Below are positions 1-7,672 of a stretch of 64,000 bases of DNA, in pieces. Under the pieces are notes generated by a model. It was not told the origin of the DNA, did not search any database, and saw only the letters and a program-made list of their open reading frames with translations. A program made the position numbers and the translations under genes. The first letter of the stretch is position 1. Every line of letters starts with the position of its first letter. The DNA is from JBKQHQ01 sp052148715 (GTDB lineage: Bacteria; Pseudomonadota; Alphaproteobacteria; Rhizobiales; Xanthobacteraceae), in the NCBI GenBank assembly GCA_052148715.1, contig JBKQHQ010000111.1, forward strand, positions 52,065 to 116,064, in the 5' to 3' direction.

Positions 1-1150
1 TGATGAGGTTGAACATCGTGCTCTTGCCCGCGCCGTTGGGCCCGATGAGGCCAAGAATTTCCCCGGCATCGAGCCTGAAACTCACGTCGTTGACCGCGAT
101 GAGCCCGCCGAAGCGCTTTTGCACGCCTTCGACCTCGAGGAGCGGTGTGCCCGCTTGCGGCAGTGTGCGCCGGGGGAGCGGCGGCGCGTCGGGCGGCGGG
201 ATCGGCGCGGACGTCGGCAGGTAGCGGAGCAGATACGGTACGAGACCGCCGCGCGCGTGCTGTAAGAGCACGACGAAGAGCGCGCCGAACACGACGACTT
301 CCAGCTGGCCGCTATTGGCCGTGAGCGCCGGCAGGATATCCTGCAGGGCATTCTTCAGCAGCGTGACCAACGCGGCGCCCACCACGGCGCCGGCCACGTA
401 GCCTGACCCGCCGGCGAGCGCCATCAACAAATATTCGATGCCGGGCTTCACGTCGAACGGTGCCGGGCTGACAAAGCGCTGCATGTGGGCGTAGAGCCAG
501 CCGGAAAGCCCGGCCAACATGGCGGCGAAAACAAAGACGGCGAGACGGGCGTGAAAGATGTTGACGCCTAGGCTTGCCGCCATCGCTCTGCCGCCGCGCA
601 GGCTGCGGATCGCGCGGCCTTCGCGCGAATCGAGCAGATTGGCGCAGAGCCATAGCGCTCCGCCCAGCACCAGCCAGATCGGATAGTACATGGCGCTCGC
701 GCGGGCGAAGCTCAGCGGTCCGATCGAGAGCGGCGGAATGCCGGTGATGCCGCCGTGGCCGCCGAGTGCTTCGGACTGGCCGAACAAGTAGTAGATGGCG
801 ATGCCCCAGGCGATGGTGCTGAGCGGCAGGAAATGACCCTCGAGCCGGAGCGTGATCGCGCCGAGGATTAAGGCGACGCCGCCGGTGAGCGTGAGCGCCA
901 GCAGCAGGCCGAGCCAAGGCGAGGCCGCATGCGCGGTGGTGAGCCAGGCGGTGGCATAGGCGCCGATGCCGACGAAGGCGGCTTGGCCGAAGGAGGTGAG
1001 GCCGCCAAAGCCCGTCAGCAGCACCAGGCCGAGCGCCACCAGCGCGTAGATGCCGACATAGTTGAGGAGCGTCACGTTGAAGTCGCCGAGCACCAAGGGA
1101 GCTGCCGCGAGCGCAGCGATCAGCAGCCAAAGGGCGCGCCGGAGTGTCAC
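1..1150 (-). CDS. Branched-chain amino acid ABC transporter, fused LivM permease and LivG ATPase (3' end outside window)
   Basis: The inner-membrane permease domain comes first: about 290 residues rich in hydrophobic helices, with the LivM-like stretch FGGLTSFGQAAFVGIGAYA near the start. After a Pro-rich linker the same open frame continues into an ABC ATPase domain (KRFGGLIAVNDVSF) with a Walker A motif GPNGAGKST at about residues 370-378. It then leaves the window, so the signature and Walker B motifs cannot be checked. The GTG start at 1150-1148 overlaps the TGA of the upstream LivH gene (GTGA), indicating translational coupling. LivM-LivG fusions are known in HAAT-family transporters. The substrate is not predictable beyond the family (branched-chain amino acids, amides, urea or aromatic acids). 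Confidence 0.85.
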   Translation of the reverse strand, partial: MTLRRALWLLIAALAAAPLVLGDFNVTLLNYVGIYALVALGLVLLTGFGGLTSFGQAAFVGIGAYATAWLTTAHAASPWLGLLLALTLTGGVALILGAITLRLEGHFLPLSTIAWGIAIYYLFGQSEALGGHGGITGIPPLSIGPLSFARASAMYYPIWLVLGGALWLCANLLDSREGRAIRSLRGGRAMAASLGVNIFHARLAVFVFAAMLAGLSGWLYAHMQRFVSPAPFDVKPGIEYLLMALAGGSGYVAGAVVGAALVTLLKNALQDILPALTANSGQLEVVVFGALFVVLLQHARGGLVPYLLRYLPTSAPIPPPDAPPLPRRTLPQAGTPLLEVEGVQKRFGGLIAVNDVSFRLDAGEILGLIGPNGAGKSTMFNLI

Positions 1151-2202
1151 GCGACCTCCTCCTCTTCGGCCTCGTCCGCGACCGGGCCGAAGGCGAGCGA
1201 GCGCCACAACAGCACCGGAATGAGCAGGGAAAACACCACGACTTCCTTCAGCGCGCTGTTCCAGAACGCCGCGTAGCTTTCGAGCAAGCCGACGAACACG
1301 GCGCCGAGCGCGGCCAGCGGATAGCTCACGAGCCCGCCGATGATGGCGCCGACGAAGGCTTTTAGGCCGATGATGAAGCCGGAATCGTAATAGAGCGTCG
1401 CCACCGGGCCGATCAGGATTCCGGAGATGCCGGCCATGGCGGAGGCGATGAGGAACGCCAGCGAGCCGGCCACCGCAGGCCGGATGCCGACGAGTCTCGC
1501 GCCGACCCGGTTGATCGCGGTCGCGCGCAGGGCCTTGCCGGTCAAAGTGAGCCCAAAGAACAGGAACAGCAGCAGGCTGAAGACGACGCTCGCCGCGATG
1601 ACCAGCAGCGATTGCCCGGTCACGAACATCGAGCCGAGCGTGAAAGTCGAGTCTGTGAGCGGCTGCGTGCGAAAGCCTTCGGGACCGAAATAGACAAGCG
1701 CAAGGCCGGAGATCGCAAAATGAACCGCGACCGCGACGATGAGCAGCACCAGAACCGAGGCGTCGGCGAGCGGCCGGAAGGCGATGCGATAGAGGAGCGG
1801 CGAGATCGGCAGCACTAGGGAGAGCGAAAGGGCGATCTGCAGCGGCATCGCGAGGTGCTCCCCGCCGATCCCCCAGGCGATCGCGACCGGGGACAGCGGC
1901 GAGATACCGTAGATGAGGAACGCGCGCGGCAACCGTGATGCCTCGCCGCGGCGAATGAGGGTCGTGGCCTCCATCGCCAGCGCGATCCCGGACAACGTCA
2001 TCACCAGCCAGATCGTGCCCGGCCGGCGGCCGAGCTCCAACGAGGCAAGCGTCAGGGCGGCGTAGGCCGCGACATCGCCGAAGGGGATGAAGATGATCCG
2101 AGTGACCGCAAAGATGAGCACCGTGCCGAGCGCCACCAGCACGTAGATCGTGCCGTTGACGATCCCGTCCTGCGCCAACAGCAGGGCGATCTCGAGATTC
2201 AT
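1147..2202 (-). CDS. Branched-chain amino acid type ABC transporter permease (LivH family)
   Basis: A 351-residue polytopic membrane protein opening with the LivH-type segment QDGIVNGTIYVLVALGTVLIF and holding the conserved C-terminal core NRVGARLVGIRPAVAGSLAF. It is longer than a minimal LivH (about 290 residues) because of an extra hydrophobic region around residues 60-120. It would pair with the fused LivM-LivG protein encoded immediately downstream with a 4-nt overlap. The divergent binding protein at 2381 is the obvious periplasmic partner. The C-terminus is acidic (DEAEEEEVA). Confidence 0.88.
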   Translation of the reverse strand: MNLEIALLLAQDGIVNGTIYVLVALGTVLIFAVTRIIFIPFGDVAAYAALTLASLELGRRPGTIWLVMTLSGIALAMEATTLIRRGEASRLPRAFLIYGISPLSPVAIAWGIGGEHLAMPLQIALSLSLVLPISPLLYRIAFRPLADASVLVLLIVAVAVHFAISGLALVYFGPEGFRTQPLTDSTFTLGSMFVTGQSLLVIAASVVFSLLLFLFFGLTLTGKALRATAINRVGARLVGIRPAVAGSLAFLIASAMAGISGILIGPVATLYYDSGFIIGLKAFVGAIIGGLVSYPLAALGAVFVGLLESYAAFWNSALKEVVVFSLLIPVLLWRSLAFGPVADEAEEEEVA

Positions 2203-2380
2203 GCGCGCGAGGTCATGGTTTGGCTCGGTCCCGGATCAGCCGCAACCGAGCCGGAGGGCATCGGGTGGGTTCCAAGGGGTTGCGCCTCGGTCCATTCTAG
2301 GGTGACATCGCGCACGGCAGGCGTTCAATGCAATAATGCGTCTAGCGACGCTAGCATAGCGATCTCACAGGAGATTCATC

Positions 2381-3544
2381 ATGTCGACTTTCTTTGCGCG
2401 GCTCGCGAGTGCCGTTGCGACCGTCGTCCTCGCCGGCGCGTTTGCCACGCCGGCGGCGGCGCAGAACGAAATCCGGATCGGCCATATCACGTCGCTCTCT
2501 GGCCCGATCGCGACGCTCGGCGTGCCCTATTCCAAGGGTCTCAAAGCCGCCAATGCGCTGATCGGCGAGATCGGCGGCTACAAAGTGCGCGTGATCGAGC
2601 TCGACGACGGCTCCGATCCCTCGGCGGCGACGCGCAACGCGCGCAAGCTGATCGGCGAGGACAAGGTCGATGTGCTCATCGGCGCGGCCGGCACGCCGCT
2701 GACGGTCGCCATCTCGGCCGTTGGCCTGGAGGAGAAGGTGCCGCTGATCTCGCTCACGCCGATTGGGCTTGCGCCCGAGCAGCGGGGCTGGACGATCGCG
2801 GTGCCGCAGCCGCCCCCGCTCATGGTCGCCGCCGACGTGGAGGACATGAAGAACCGCAACATCAAGACGGTCGCCTATATCGGTTATAGCGATACCTGGG
2901 GCGACCTCGTCTATGATGCGCTGACCAAGGCGGCGGCGCCGGCCGGCATCAGCGTGGTCACCAACGAACGCTATGCGCGCGCCGATACCAGCGTGACCGC
3001 GCAAGCGCTAAAAATCGTTGCCGCGCATCCGGACGCGGTGCTCACCGGCGGCTCGGGCACGGCCGGCGCGTTGCCGCATATCGGCTTGGCCGAGCGCGGC
3101 TACAAAGGGCCGGCCTACTCGACGCATGCGATCATCAATCCCGATTTCATCCGGGTCGGCGGCCCGGCGGTCGAGGGCGTGATCGCGCCGACCGGCCCGG
3201 TGATCGTGGCCGATCAGTTGCCGGATGCGAGCCCGACCAAGAAAGTGGCGCTGGAATTCCGCGACATCTACCAGAAAACCATCGGCGAGCCGAGCCACGA
3301 CGCCTTCTCGGCCTATGCCTTCGACGGCTATCTCATCTTCGCCGATGCCGCCAAGCGGGCGCTTGCCAAGGCCAAGCCCGGCACGCCCGAGTTCCGCGCC
3401 GCCTTGCGCGACGCGCTGTTCGAGACCAACGAGCTCGTCGGCACCCACGCGATCTACAGCTTCAAGCCCGGCGGCCTCTACGGCGTCGATCAACGCGCCC
3501 GCGTGATGGTTCATCTGGAGAAGGGCGACTGGAAGCTGCAGTAG
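2381..3544 (+). CDS. Periplasmic substrate-binding protein of a LivK-type ABC transporter
   Basis: A 387-residue exported protein. The N-terminus has a Sec signal peptide (hydrophobic core ending ATPAAA, likely cleaved before QNEIRIG) followed by the type I periplasmic-binding fold start IRIGHITSLSGPIATLG. An AGGAG ribosome-binding site lies a few bases before the ATG. The gene is divergent from the LivH and LivM-LivG genes, with about 180 bp between them that probably holds both promoters. Together the three genes make a full uptake system. The ligand cannot be assigned; in this family it is often a branched-chain amino acid, an aromatic acid or a related carboxylate. Confidence 0.88.
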   Translation: MSTFFARLASAVATVVLAGAFATPAAAQNEIRIGHITSLSGPIATLGVPYSKGLKAANALIGEIGGYKVRVIELDDGSDPSAATRNARKLIGEDKVDVLIGAAGTPLTVAISAVGLEEKVPLISLTPIGLAPEQRGWTIAVPQPPPLMVAADVEDMKNRNIKTVAYIGYSDTWGDLVYDALTKAAAPAGISVVTNERYARADTSVTAQALKIVAAHPDAVLTGGSGTAGALPHIGLAERGYKGPAYSTHAIINPDFIRVGGPAVEGVIAPTGPVIVADQLPDASPTKKVALEFRDIYQKTIGEPSHDAFSAYAFDGYLIFADAAKRALAKAKPGTPEFRAALRDALFETNELVGTHAIYSFKPGGLYGVDQRARVMVHLEKGDWKLQ

Positions 3545-3584
3545 GGTCAAGTTGAGCGGAAGGTGAAACCCACCGCTGCGGCCC

Positions 3585-3619
3585 GCAGGGCGGAGTAAGC
3601 TTGCGCTCATCCGCCCTGC
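3585..3619. terminator. Inverted repeat between convergent genes (possible bidirectional terminator)
   Basis: A perfect 10-bp stem (GCAGGGCGGA and TCCGCCCTGC) with a 15-nt loop lies between the convergent binding-protein and Gly/Tyr-rich peptide genes. No T-tract follows on either strand, so factor-independent termination is only a possibility. Confidence 0.35.
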
Positions 3620-3630
3620 AGCAATACTGC

Positions 3631-3867
3631 TCAGTAACGGTTGTAGTTGTAGCTGCCGTAGCTGTTGTAGCGGGGAGCGCGATAGCCGCGGTAGTCGTCG
3701 CGAGCCCGATCGTAGCTGCGATCACGGTAGCCGCCGTAGCCGCCCCGGGTATAGCTGTTGTAGCTGCTATAGCCGTTATTGTAGCCGCCGTAGCCGTTAT
3801 TGTATTGCGCCAGCGCCGGAGCGCTCAGGCAGACAACGGCGGCGAGCGCAAGCATAAGCTTCTTCAT
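3631..3867 (-). CDS. Small secreted Gly/Tyr/Asn-rich protein
   Basis: A 78-residue protein with a clear signal peptide (MKKLMLALAAVVCLSAPALA, cleavage after ALA). The mature part is almost entirely Tyr, Gly, Asn, Arg and Ser in short repeats such as NNGYGG, YNSY and YRGYRAP, a low-complexity composition typical of disordered or adhesive surface peptides. The start at 3867 is preferred over an upstream in-frame one because AGGAG sits about 8 bases before it. It appears to be monocistronic. No enzymatic motif is present and the function is unknown. Confidence 0.7.
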   Translation of the reverse strand: MKKLMLALAAVVCLSAPALAQYNNGYGGYNNGYSSYNSYTRGGYGGYRDRSYDRARDDYRGYRAPRYNSYGSYNYNRY

Positions 3868-4073
3868 TTTGCATTCTCCTGGAGTTGCGGAAACCGATAA
3901 TTTCCTTGCACGGACTATCTCGCACATCAGGACGGGAGCCGGGAGGGGGCGGCCCGCCAGCGTCGAAGGGGCCCGCCAAAGGGTTTGGAGGCCGGTCCTG
4001 GGTGGGCCACCAAGTTGCGCAATGCGATCAAAGACGACGAGCCCGGTTCCGATGCACCCGTTGAGAAGCGGCC

Positions 4074-6104
4074 TTACGGAAGCTGGGGAATGGGCGCCGA
4101 CCAGACGGCCTGATAAACATACTGCGGTTGTGGAGCAGGCGGAAATGGCCCGATAAGCGGCTTCGCCGGCAGGACTTTTTGCAGGCTGACGAGCGGCGTG
4201 GATGGCGGAGCGGATTGGATGGCGCTGAGCACCGTCGCGCAGGATTGGCCGTACATATAGTTAGGCGGCGTCGAGCCGGCCGTGGCCTGTTGAGGTCCCA
4301 ATCGCACACGGTACTCCAAATATGGTTGGCCCGAAGCTAGCGTCTTTGCGCGCGCCTCCAGACGCGAGGGATAGAATCCTTGCTTGCCCTGATTCTTTAG
4401 GTATTGTCCGAACGCGGGTTCCACCATCCATTTAGAGTAATCTTGCGAATACTGGGGAAAGAAGTCGATATTCCAGGGCTGCGCCTTGGCATGAGCATAC
4501 GCAGCGGCTAGTCCTCCCCCTCCATTCGGCTGGATCCAAAAAATATCCTTATAGGGAGCGTCGGTGTCGTTACCTCTATCCCCGTTGAAAAGCGCGGCGA
4601 AACTGTAGCCGTCGCCCGTCGTCACCACGCCGGACACGGTGCCCGGGAAGCCTCCGCTTTTCATCAGGTTGAAATTGTTATAAGAGACCAGCGGCGTTGC
4701 CACGGGATTCGGTTGAACCGCATCCCAACCCATTCCGAAGTAGGAATTGGTTATGCCCCGACTTTGTTCATAAGGCGTGATCGCGGTGGTGTACGTGTAA
4801 AACTTTTGCGGCCAAACGGGAGGGGGCAGGATAGGAGGCTTTCCAGGAAGCGGAATGGGGCGTGGCGCGTCCGGGAAATTCGGCAACTGCGCGCTGGCGA
4901 TCGCGCCGCTGAAACGCGCCAGATCAATCGCCGTCGATACGAGCCCTCCGGCGCCTTCGCTAGCCTGTAGGGAATTTGCGTTTAATCCTCCCCCGTAAGC
5001 CGCGGACACCGTATCGAACGGCGCAAACAATGATGTGCCCTGGATGGGTGGGACCTCGTAGTTGCCGTTCGCATCTTGATAGTGGCAGTTACTGGCGATG
5101 AGCGGCACGCCCGGAACGTTGACGGGCGGTGTCACCCCCGGAATATAGCCGCACGGATAATACACGACTTCGCGGTCCAGCTGGCCGGATTGCTGGGACG
5201 ATCCAAGCAGGGTGTCGTTCATCCCCAAGGGCTTCAACACGTTGCTTTGAATGTAAGCGAAATAGCTGCTGGCGCCGCTCGCCTTGCGGAGGAATTGGCC
5301 CAGCGCGCAGAACCCGATGTTGGAATACTGCTGGCCCTGGCCCGGCTTAAAATCCTGCGGTGTCATCGGCTGGGTCTGCACATAACCCAAGAGCGTCAGG
5401 CAATCGGGTGGGACGGAGACCGACATTCCTGAGGCCTTCTGAGCCGCTTCCACCGCCTGGAGGGTGGTCCAGCTCTCATAGTCTTCACCCCAACCGCCTT
5501 CGTGATGAAGGAGCTGATCGACGGTAGCCGGCTTTATCCAAGATTGAACCGGTCCAAAAGTGTGACCAAACCCTGCAACGAATGGCTGGGATTGCAGTGG
5601 TTGTGGGGGTACCTGATGTGGTAACGGTGGTGTGATAGTCTCGTCGTGAACCAGCTTGAGGACGCCCATGGCCGTGATGGCCTTCGTGATGCTGGCGATT
5701 CGCAGGCGGCTGTCGGGTTGCACGAACAGGGTGTTGCCCACGTCCGCCCAGCCGTAGGATTTCGCGAAGATCAGGTGATTGTTGTAGGTTATCGTGATCA
5801 CCCCGCCCGGCGCGCCGAATTGGTTCATGAAGTTGCCTACGAGGGGATCAATGGCGCTTGCCATGTCCGGCGTAGCAAATCCAAAGGCGGGGATTGTCAT
5901 GCTCGACGCCGGAAAGTTCAGCGATTTGGAATCCAGCCCCTGGACGGCAATTTGCTGCACCAGGTCCTGGTCGCAATCTGCCCAGGCCGGCGTGAGGGCG
6001 ATCGTCGCGCTCGCCAAGATGACAATCGGTTTGATTCGCTTTCGCGAATGCGCCCTGCAGCGTCGAGGGGCCCTTCCTTGCCCAAGCGCGAATTGCGAGT
6101 GCAT
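4074..6104 (-). CDS. Exported serine hydrolase, beta-lactamase / penicillin-binding fold
   Basis: A 676-residue protein of the class C beta-lactamase and esterase-like superfamily (Pfam Beta-lactamase). The catalytic SxxK motif is SITK, within RIASITKAITAMG, and the second-motif tyrosine is YSN in GQQYSNIGFCALGQ. These nucleophile and base motifs lie in the N-terminal half, followed by a long C-terminal part. The start at 6104 (MHSQFALG) has GGAGG about 8 bases upstream. It gives a basic N-terminus followed by a hydrophobic export segment (IVILASATIALTPAWA). Lower GC and more Asn, Gln and Tyr than its neighbours hint at a different origin. The substrate could be an ester, peptide or lactam. 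Confidence 0.8.
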   Translation of the reverse strand: MHSQFALGQGRAPRRCRAHSRKRIKPIVILASATIALTPAWADCDQDLVQQIAVQGLDSKSLNFPASSMTIPAFGFATPDMASAIDPLVGNFMNQFGAPGGVITITYNNHLIFAKSYGWADVGNTLFVQPDSRLRIASITKAITAMGVLKLVHDETITPPLPHQVPPQPLQSQPFVAGFGHTFGPVQSWIKPATVDQLLHHEGGWGEDYESWTTLQAVEAAQKASGMSVSVPPDCLTLLGYVQTQPMTPQDFKPGQGQQYSNIGFCALGQFLRKASGASSYFAYIQSNVLKPLGMNDTLLGSSQQSGQLDREVVYYPCGYIPGVTPPVNVPGVPLIASNCHYQDANGNYEVPPIQGTSLFAPFDTVSAAYGGGLNANSLQASEGAGGLVSTAIDLARFSGAIASAQLPNFPDAPRPIPLPGKPPILPPPVWPQKFYTYTTAITPYEQSRGITNSYFGMGWDAVQPNPVATPLVSYNNFNLMKSGGFPGTVSGVVTTGDGYSFAALFNGDRGNDTDAPYKDIFWIQPNGGGGLAAAYAHAKAQPWNIDFFPQYSQDYSKWMVEPAFGQYLKNQGKQGFYPSRLEARAKTLASGQPYLEYRVRLGPQQATAGSTPPNYMYGQSCATVLSAIQSAPPSTPLVSLQKVLPAKPLIGPFPPAPQPQYVYQAVWSAPIPQLP

Positions 6105-6354
6105 GATTGTTTCCTCCAAACGGACTGAAATGTCGCTTTTGGTCAGTGCAAACGCCGAAGGGATGAGTTTAAGCAATCGGCGGCTCTCTGATACCTTGGT
6201 ACTCTATCTGCCATTGCGGAACTTGGCAAAGGGTAAGAGTTGTTGTTCGTTTATGGTGTCCCTTTTGAGGTGTTGCAGCCGAACTCGTGAATGCAACAAG
6301 CGCGCATCGTTCCCCCCTGTGGTCATTTCTTTCTCTTGAGTTTCGATCTAAAAA

Positions 6355-7449
6355 GTGAGGACATACCGTTTTGCTTTGACACACGTCGGATGGAGGCGCG
6401 CCATATTCACCGATCGCTTGGAGGCCAAATGGATCGATGCGTTCTGCGAGATCTTTGAGCGTTGCGCCGTCAAGCGCGGCGATACCGCGGCGATCCTCTC
6501 GGAGACGCAATCCCGCGCGCTCAATGTGCAGCTCGCCGAGCTGGCCTTGCTGCGACTCGGTGCCAAGCCCTTTCACCTCGTCGTCCCGACGCCGCGCAAC
6601 CCGCACCCGGTGCCGGTGCGCTCGACGGGCGCGAGCGCGGCCATCGGGCGCTTGGCGCCGGTCGTTGCGGCGCTCGGCCAATCAGGCTTTGTGGTCGACT
6701 GCACGATCGAGGGCCTGATGCATGCGCCGGAGACCCCCGAGATCCTCAAGGCCGGGGCTCGCATTCTGGTGATCTCCAACGAGCATCCCGAGGCGCTCGA
6801 GCGGATGCGGCCGGACCCGGCGCTGGAGGCCCAGGTGCGCGCGGCGGCAAAACTTTTGCGCGCGGCCAAGCGCATGACCGTCACCTCGTTGGCCGGCACG
6901 GATCTGCGCATCGACATGACCGGCGCGTCGACCGTCGGCGTCTGGGGCTGGACCGATCGCGCCGGCACGCTAGCGCATTGGCCGGGCGGGATCGTCGTGA
7001 GCTTCCCGAAGGCCGCATCGGTCGACGGCACGCTGGTGCTCGACCGTGGCGACGTCAATCTCACGTTCAAGCGCTACCTGCAGGATACGATCCGTCTGAC
7101 GCTGGAAAAGGATTATGTGACGCGGATCGAAGGGGAGGGCGCCGACCCGGCGATGATGCGTTCCTACCTCGCGGCTTGGGGCGACCGCGAAGCCTATGCG
7201 GTCTCCCATGTCGGATTCGGCATGAACCCGAAGGCGCGCTACGAGGCGCTCGCCATGTATGACCAGCGCGACACCAACGGCACCGAAATTCGCGCGGTCG
7301 CCGGCAATTTTTTGTTCTCGACCGGCGCCAACGAGTTCGCCGGCCGCTACACCGCCGGCCATTTCGACATCCCGGTCATGCGCACGACCATCGCGGTCGA
7401 CGACACCGTGGTGGTGCGCGACGGCGTGTTGCAGGATGTGTTTGGCTGA
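6355..7449 (+). CDS. 2,5-dihydroxypyridine 5,6-dioxygenase-like protein (NicX / M29-related family)
   Basis: The family, typified by NicX, uses non-haem Fe(II) to open 2,5-dihydroxypyridine in nicotinate degradation. Resemblance to NicX as I know it is evident in the GDVNLTFKRYLQDTIRLTLEK stretch (compare its GDI-x-PFK region) and in the metal-ligand motifs: H285 in SHVGFGMNP, then H336 and D338 in GHFDIP. The spacing is close to the known His265/His318/Asp320 of Pseudomonas NicX. The length (about 364 residues) suits the family. The GTG start at 6355 is uncertain because no good ribosome-binding site is visible. No other nic gene is adjacent, so the natural substrate may be another hydroxylated N-heterocycle. 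Confidence 0.68.
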   Translation: MRTYRFALTHVGWRRAIFTDRLEAKWIDAFCEIFERCAVKRGDTAAILSETQSRALNVQLAELALLRLGAKPFHLVVPTPRNPHPVPVRSTGASAAIGRLAPVVAALGQSGFVVDCTIEGLMHAPETPEILKAGARILVISNEHPEALERMRPDPALEAQVRAAAKLLRAAKRMTVTSLAGTDLRIDMTGASTVGVWGWTDRAGTLAHWPGGIVVSFPKAASVDGTLVLDRGDVNLTFKRYLQDTIRLTLEKDYVTRIEGEGADPAMMRSYLAAWGDREAYAVSHVGFGMNPKARYEALAMYDQRDTNGTEIRAVAGNFLFSTGANEFAGRYTAGHFDIPVMRTTIAVDDTVVVRDGVLQDVFG

Positions 7450-7472
7450 TTGGATCTCAGGCGAGGACAATC

Positions 7473-7672
7473 TGTAGGGTGGGCAAAGGCGCGCGTGCGC
7501 GCCGTGCCCACGCAGATGCTTCAAGTAGAATAACACACAAAGGGACCTTTCGCCGAGCCGCCCTAATATTAAATTTCTGTGCGACAGATCCGCGCTCGCG
7601 TATCGCTGCCATCGTCGCGCTGGCCTATTCGCGTGGGCACGGCGCGCACGCGCGCCTTTGCCCACCCTACAA
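7473..7672. repeat. Inverted-repeat element, GTAGGGTGGGCAAAGG type (copy 1)
   Basis: About 200 bp bounded by perfect inverted repeats of roughly 41 nt (7473-7513 and 7631-7671), each beginning TGTAGGGTGGGCAAAGG at the outer end and finishing CCGTGCCCACGC inwards. The interior has no coding potential. The right end supplies the TAG stop of the acyl-CoA ligase gene. The same outer motif recurs at 19935-20157 and, degenerate, near 61 kb. Confidence 0.85.

Noticed and set aside
3601..3900. Val/Ala-rich open frame on the plus strand opposite the Gly/Tyr-rich peptide gene
   Set aside because: It is the complement of the Tyr/Gly repeat; the minus-strand gene has a ribosome-binding site and signal peptide.
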